NCBI RefSeq assembly: GCF_014647655.1
Contig: NZ_BMPP01000001.1
Span: forward strand, 346,943-410,942
Length of the DNA: 64,000 nt
Source of the DNA: Deinococcus malanensis
Lineage (GTDB): Bacteria; Deinococcota; Deinococci; Deinococcales; Deinococcaceae
Reading direction: 5' to 3'
The notes beneath the pieces are model-generated. The model was not told the origin of the DNA, searched no databases, and saw only the letters and a program-made list of their open reading frames with translations. Below, piece by piece: positions 55,874 to 64,000 of the stretch. The stretch's first letter is position 1. Each line of letters begins with the position of its first letter. The translations under genes and the position numbers were made by a program.

Positions 55874-57214
55874 ATGAACGAGGGCGCCCTGCAGGATCAC
55901 CTGACCCTTCCGGAGCAGTTTGACGTGGTGGTGCACCCCGTGCGCGAACTGCGCGGAGCAGTGCGGGCCCAGCCCAGCAAGAACTACACCACGCGTTACC
56001 TGCTGGCCGCAGCTCTTGCCGAAGGAGAGACCCGGGTGGTGGGGGTAGCCACCAGTGAGGACGCGCACGCCATGCTGCGCTGCCTGCGTGACTGGGGAGC
56101 TGGCATCGAGCACATTGGTGACGATGTGGTAATCCGTGGCTTCGGGGCAGCGCCCCGCGCGGGCGTGACCCTCAATCCAGGAAACGCGGGCGCTGTGGCA
56201 CGCTTCCTGATGGGAGTCGCGGCCCTGACCCGTGACACCACCTTGGTGACGGATCATCCTGACTCGCTGGGACGCCGGCCTCAGGGGGATCTGCTGGAGG
56301 CCCTGGAACGCCTGGGGGCCCGGGTGGGCAGCAACGAAGGCCGCCTGCCGGTGACCATTTCCGGCCCGGTGCGCGGCGGCGTGGCCGAGGTCAGCGCCGA
56401 GCGCAGCAGCCAGTACACCAGCGCCCTGATGTTCCTGGCGCCCTTGCTGCCTGGCGGCCTGGACCTGCGCCTGACCGGACAGATCAAAAGTCATGCGCCT
56501 CTACGCCAGACGCTGGATACCCTGGCGGCCTTCGGTATACGTGCCGCCGCCACCGACGACCTGAGCCGAGTGCAGATACCTGGTGGGCAGCGCTACCGGC
56601 CGGGCCGGGTGATGGTGCCGGGCGACTACCCCGGTACGGCCGCGCTGCTGGCCGCCGCGGCACTCCTTCCTGGCGAGGTCCGGCTGTCCAACCTGCGCGA
56701 GAACGACCTGCAGGGAGAACGGGAAGCCGTGGATGTTCTGCGCGAGATGGGTGCGGACATTCACCGCGACGGCGACGCGCTGGTCGTCCGGGGAGGCCAG
56801 ACCCTGCGGGCCGTGAACCGCGACGGCGACGGTTTTACCGACGCCGTCCAGGCCCTGACGGCGGCGGCAGCGCTGGCTGAAGGAACCACCACCTGGCGTA
56901 ACGTGTACACCCTGCGCCTCAAGGAATGCGACCGCATTTCAGACACCCGCCGGGAGCTCGAACGCCTGGGCCTCCAGGCCTCCGAGACTGAAGACAGCCT
57001 CAGCGTGACGGGCACAAACCGGATTGCCGGCGGAGTCACGGCCGACGGGCACGGCGACCACCGCATGATCATGCTACTGACCCTGCTGGGGTTGCGTGCC
57101 GAAGCGCCTGTCCGGATTACCGGCGCGCATCACATCCGCAAGAGCTACCCGCAGTTCTTCATGCATCTTCAGGCGCTGGGCGCCGGGTTTGACTTCCTGG
57201 AGCGGGAGTCGTGA
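55874..57214 (+). CDS. aroA: 3-phosphoshikimate 1-carboxyvinyltransferase (EPSP synthase)
   Basis: A 446-residue enzyme of the shikimate pathway, upstream of the trp pathway at the end of this window. Substrate-binding 'QPSKNYTTRYLLAAA', 'LNPGNAGAVARFLMG' (GNAG motif), 'YPGTAALLAAAALLPG' and 'LRLKECDRISDTRREL' are seen. TAGCCT (55861-55866) ends 7 nt before the ATG. Confidence 0.95.
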   Translation: MNEGALQDHLTLPEQFDVVVHPVRELRGAVRAQPSKNYTTRYLLAAALAEGETRVVGVATSEDAHAMLRCLRDWGAGIEHIGDDVVIRGFGAAPRAGVTLNPGNAGAVARFLMGVAALTRDTTLVTDHPDSLGRRPQGDLLEALERLGARVGSNEGRLPVTISGPVRGGVAEVSAERSSQYTSALMFLAPLLPGGLDLRLTGQIKSHAPLRQTLDTLAAFGIRAAATDDLSRVQIPGGQRYRPGRVMVPGDYPGTAALLAAAALLPGEVRLSNLRENDLQGEREAVDVLREMGADIHRDGDALVVRGGQTLRAVNRDGDGFTDAVQALTAAAALAEGTTTWRNVYTLRLKECDRISDTRRELERLGLQASETEDSLSVTGTNRIAGGVTADGHGDHRMIMLLTLLGLRAEAPVRITGAHHIRKSYPQFFMHLQALGAGFDFLERES

Positions 57215-57233
57215 GAGGCGCGTACCGCTGGAC

Positions 57234-57600
57234 ATGTTTCCGCCCCACGATGCGCCACTGACCGCACATCATCGGCTCCTCCTGCTGATCTGCACCCTGC
57301 TGTTTCCACCGTTCCTGCTGATGCACGCTGCGCTTGCCACATGGTTTCAGGATTCATTTCCGCAGCGGGCCCGGAGTTTTGCGTGGGTGGGCCTGACCTT
57401 CTTTCAGGACTTAGCCATGGGTATCGTGCTGACTACTGGGGTGGCTTTCATTCGAAACCCCGCTTCATGGCGGTGGCCAGCAATGGCGATGTGCTGCTCA
57501 GCGGCGACGGAGCGGGCATGGTCTGAGCGTAAGGCTGGTTGACCTTCATCCAGGGGCTGGCTGGTCTGGGCCTGGCGAGGTCTCACCATGCGCCCGGGCA
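57234..57600 (+). pseudogene. Decayed PQQ-type sugar dehydrogenase remnant
   Basis: ATG 57234 opens a frame with an N-terminal signal/anchor-like part ('LLLLICTLLFPPFLLMHAAL'). After about position 57410 the sensible coding switches frame to 'GYRADYW' and 'KPRFMAVASNGDVLL', a segment typical of PQQ-dependent sugar (sorbosone) dehydrogenases, and stops at 57524-57526. A further stretch after that stop reads 'TFIQGLAGLGLA'. A frameshift plus truncation is the simplest reading. Confidence 0.5.
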
Positions 57601-57618
57601 AGTTTTGCTCAGGCGCGG

Positions 57619-57624
57619 TATCCT
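57619..57624 (+). promoter_or_regulatory. -10 box of the micro-ORF/SNF2 unit
   Basis: TATCCT ends 7 nt before GTG 57632, the same geometry as the other leaderless genes here. Confidence 0.55.
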
Positions 57625-57631
57625 TGAGAGC

Positions 57632-57675
57632 GTGTTTGTTCCTGACGTGCCGCGCCCTCACGGTCAGGTGAGGAT

Positions 57676-57679
<4 letters not shown>
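57632..57679 (+). CDS. Leaderless 15-codon micro-ORF upstream of the SNF2 gene
   Basis: GTG 57632 opens a 15-residue frame (VFVPDVPRPHGQVRI) ending with TGA 57677-57679, which overlaps the SNF2 start TTG 57676-57678. A ribosome finishing this peptide is placed on the rare TTG start, so it may couple or regulate SNF2 translation. No known family. Confidence 0.45.
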
Positions 57680-61074
<3,395 letters not shown>

Positions 61075-61293
61075 ATGTCACAGTTCCGGTGCAGCTGGCC
61101 CCGGCTCTGATTTGGGAAGAGAAAAGCATCCGTTCGCTGTCCGCGCAGACTGAGAGGCCGATGGTCTCGGGTGACTGCCCCAGACCGTCCGCCGGAATCA
61201 TGGTCTGGCTCGCTGAGCACAGCTGACGCACCCTCAGAGAGCTTCGTCGGGTTACGTGCAGGGCAGAGGTGCGCGGCAGTACCTAGACCAGCC
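61075..61293. other. Gap between the SNF2 gene and the trp promoter
   Basis: I see no gene, terminator or clear repeat here. ORFs in the stretch lack start signals and family likeness. Confidence 0.5.
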
Positions 61294-61323
61294 TTGAGTG
61301 TTGCACCGGCCGCGCGCTATGCT
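61294..61323 (+). promoter_or_regulatory. trp operon promoter
   Basis: TTGAGT (61294-61299) and TATGCT (61318-61323) are 18 bp apart. The -10 ends 7 nt before the leader-peptide ATG, so transcription should begin at or next to that ATG. Confidence 0.7.
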
Positions 61324-61330
61324 CGCCGGG

Positions 61331-61378
61331 ATGACCGTGTACGGCGCGTGGTGGTGGCCCAGCTTCGCCTGGGAGTAA
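61331..61378 (+). CDS. trpL: trp leader peptide
   Basis: A 15-residue peptide, MTVYGAWWWPSFAWE, with TAA at 61376-61378. Four of 15 residues are Trp, three of them consecutive (codons 7-9, 61349-61357), the fourth at codon 14 inside segment 2 of the attenuator. Position, size and the hairpins that follow identify a ribosome-stalling leader peptide. No Shine-Dalgarno site: predicted leaderless. Confidence 0.85.
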   Translation: MTVYGAWWWPSFAWE

Positions 61379-61412
61379 CGCGCTGTTTGTTGTTTGAATG
61401 CACGCGCCCAGG
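61358..61412 (+). promoter_or_regulatory. trp attenuator: mutually exclusive 1:2 and 2:3 helices
   Basis: Segment 1 CCCAG (61358-61362) pairs with segment 2 CTGGG (61369-61373). The same segment 2 (CCTGGG, 61368-61373) can instead pair with segment 3 CCCAGG (61407-61412), which is the left arm of the terminator. A ribosome stalled on Trp codons 7-9 covers segment 1 and favours 2:3, the antiterminator. Confidence 0.8.
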
Positions 61413-61441
61413 TGGTTTCCAGACCACCGGGCGCTTTTTCT
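61404..61441 (+). terminator. trp attenuator terminator
   Basis: GCGCCC(A)GGTGGT (61404-61416) pairs with ACCACCGGGCGC (61423-61434) through a 12-bp stem with one bulged A and a 6-nt loop, followed by TTTTTCTT. It lies 20 nt before trpE. Confidence 0.93.
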
Positions 61442-61460
61442 TGTTCCAGACAGGAGCCGC

Positions 61461-62872
<1,412 letters not shown>

Positions 62873-62873
<1 letters not shown>

Positions 62874-63022
62874 TGCTCATGGGTCGAGCCCGGCCGTCTG
62901 GCCTGCTGGCTATACCCACCCTGCAACTGTCGCTGCGCTCGTACTGGGACGGCCCCCGCGCCCTCCCGCACGGCGTGTATCTCATCTCCTCAAGGAGAAT
63001 AAAAATGACGGTGACCGCGTGA
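62873..63022 (+). CDS. Small ORF bridging trpE and trpG
   Basis: ATG 62873 overlaps the trpE stop (TGATG), and the 49-codon frame ends at TGA 63020-63022, overlapping the trpG GTG (GTGA). The product is basic with one central Tyr-Trp pair and matches no family I know. Third-position GC is high for most of its length, as in neighbouring genes; the last codons form the AAGGAG ribosome-binding site (62992-62997). It may be a real small protein or just a coupling device. Confidence 0.4.
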
Positions 63023-63642
63023 CTCCCCTGCGAATCCTCCTGATCGACAACTACGACTCGTTTACCTACAACCTCGTGCAGTATCTGGGCGAGCTTGGAG
63101 CCGAGCTGACCGTCTGGCGCAACGACGCCTTTACCCTGGACGACGTGCGGGCGCTCAGTCCCGACGGCATTGTCGTGTCTCCTGGCCCCTGCACGCCAGC
63201 CGAGGCTGGGCAGAGTGTAAACGTGATCCGTGCCTTTGGCCCCAGCGTGCCCATGCTGGGGGTCTGCCTGGGACACCAGAGCATCGGTGAGGCCTACGGC
63301 GCCCGGGTGGACCGGGCCGTACTGCCGGTCCACGGCAAGACCAGCCCGGTCAGGCACGACGGCCAGGGCCTGTTTGCGGGACTGGATCAGCAGGTGAGGG
63401 TCACCCGCTACCACTCTCTGGTGGTCCGGGACCTTCCCGACGTCCTGCAGGCCACCGCCTGGGCGACCGACCCGGACGAAGAGGTCGTGATGGCGCTGCG
63501 TCACTGCGAGTACCCGGTATACGGCCTGCAGTTCCACCCCGAGAGCATCGAGACCCAGGCCGGCATGGACATGCTGCGCAACTTCCTGACCCTGGTACGC
63601 GAACATCAATCCGTGCCCCCACCCACGGAGCAACAGGCATGA
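63019..63642 (+). CDS. trpG: Anthranilate synthase component II (glutamine amidotransferase)
   Basis: A 207-residue class I glutamine amidotransferase supplying ammonia to TrpE. '[19 protein letters not shown]' starts it; the nucleophile Cys is in '[16 protein letters not shown]' and the His-Glu pair in '[10 protein letters not shown]'. GTG 63019 is the start nearest the family N terminus and lies 21 nt after AAGGAG. It overlaps trpD by 4 nt (ATGA). Confidence 0.94.
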   Translation: MTPLRILLIDNYDSFTYNLVQYLGELGAELTVWRNDAFTLDDVRALSPDGIVVSPGPCTPAEAGQSVNVIRAFGPSVPMLGVCLGHQSIGEAYGARVDRAVLPVHGKTSPVRHDGQGLFAGLDQQVRVTRYHSLVVRDLPDVLQATAWATDPDEEVVMALRHCEYPVYGLQFHPESIETQAGMDMLRNFLTLVREHQSVPPPTEQQA

Positions 63643-64000
63643 TCCACGCCCGACTGATGAACGGGGAAGTGCTTTCTCAGACAGAGGCCGCTGCTTTCAT
63701 GCGCGAGGTCATGGAAGGCAACATGAGCCCGGCACGGCTTGCAGCGGCTCTCTCCGCTTTGAGGGTGCGGGGCGAGACCCCTGAGGAAATCGCCGGCTTC
63801 GCGCAGGCCATGCGCGAGAGTGCCGTGCGGGTACAGGTGCACCCACGCGACGTGCTGCTTGATGTAGTGGGCACTGGGGGAGACGGCGCGCACACCTTCA
63901 ACATCAGCACGACCACTGTGTTTGTGCTGGCCGGGGCAGGCGTGCCCATCGCCAAGCACGGCAACCGCGCTGCAAGCAGCCGCTCAGGCAGCGCGGATGT
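63639..64000 (+). CDS. trpD: Anthranilate phosphoribosyltransferase (3' end beyond window)
   Basis: The first 120 codons are present. '[20 protein letters not shown]', the PRPP loop '[19 protein letters not shown]' (about 66-84) and '[17 protein letters not shown]' (about 104-120) are diagnostic. It transfers phosphoribose to anthranilate, the second step of the pathway. Translationally coupled to trpG. Confidence 0.95.
   Translation, partial: MIHARLMNGEVLSQTEAAAFMREVMEGNMSPARLAAALSALRVRGETPEEIAGFAQAMRESAVRVQVHPRDVLLDVVGTGGDGAHTFNISTTTVFVLAGAGVPIAKHGNRAASSRSGSAD

Overview
The window is high-GC, densely coded bacterial chromosome and looks like Deinococcus. The evidence is a short LEA-like desiccation-type protein, a scattered and truncated dcw cluster (mraZ-rsmH-ftsL-ftsI only), Deinococcus-type S-layer/envelope accessory proteins, and a very consistent promoter style: a TANNNT -10 box ending 5-8 nt before the start codon, which implies leaderless mRNAs. 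Widespread leaderless transcription has been reported for Deinococcus deserti. I cannot name the species. I see no prophage, insertion sequence, CRISPR array, tRNA or ribosomal RNA operon.

Layout. 1-8.6 kb: two GNAT acetyltransferases (one broken by an in-frame stop), a Gfo/Idh/MocA oxidoreductase, the clpS-clpA operon, a LEA-like protein, a DUF1517 protein, an HNH protein and a PAP2 phosphatase. 8.6-17.2 kb: an orphan BmpA-type ABC ATPase, an EamA exporter, glycogen phosphorylase, two uncharacterised proteins, a GNAT enzyme and pilC. 17.2-23.5 kb: tsaC-scpB, a DUF4388 protein, gatA, truB, an RsuA-type pseudouridine synthase and the RNase P RNA gene. 23.5-30 kb: DUF423, the mraZ operon with a clear array of MraZ boxes, an unusual AT-rich gap, a 3D-domain protein and a LolC/E-like permease. 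30-36.2 kb: a DUF4384/PEGA protein, CoA pyrophosphatase plus MazG, an SDR enzyme, and smpB with a degenerate amidase and a GerMN protein.

36.3-46.1 kb: smc, an uncharacterised protein, a 2H phosphoesterase with a secreted alpha-amylase, PEP carboxylase and a TIGR00282-type phosphodiesterase. 46.2-57.2 kb: UspA, a U32 protein, overlapping DUF402 and nucleotidyltransferase genes, an ABC ATPase/permease pair, a polyamine-type saccharopine-dehydrogenase homologue, a DinB-like protein and aroA. 57.2-64 kb: a decayed PQQ-sugar-dehydrogenase fragment, a SNF2/SWIM helicase preceded by a leaderless 15-codon micro-ORF, and the trp operon (trpE, a 49-codon ORF, trpG, trpD cut by the window edge).

The most informative find is the trp control region. 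A consensus-like promoter fires directly at the ATG of a 15-residue leader peptide (MTVYGAWWWPSFAWE, four Trp codons). The peptide is followed by a complete set of mutually exclusive hairpins ending in a U-rich terminator. This is a classical translation-coupled attenuator, but its leader peptide appears to be translated from a leaderless mRNA. Other points worth following: the micro-ORFs coupled to the SNF2 gene and between trpE and trpG, the amidase-fold protein that has lost its zinc ligands, and the AT-rich structured gap after ftsI.
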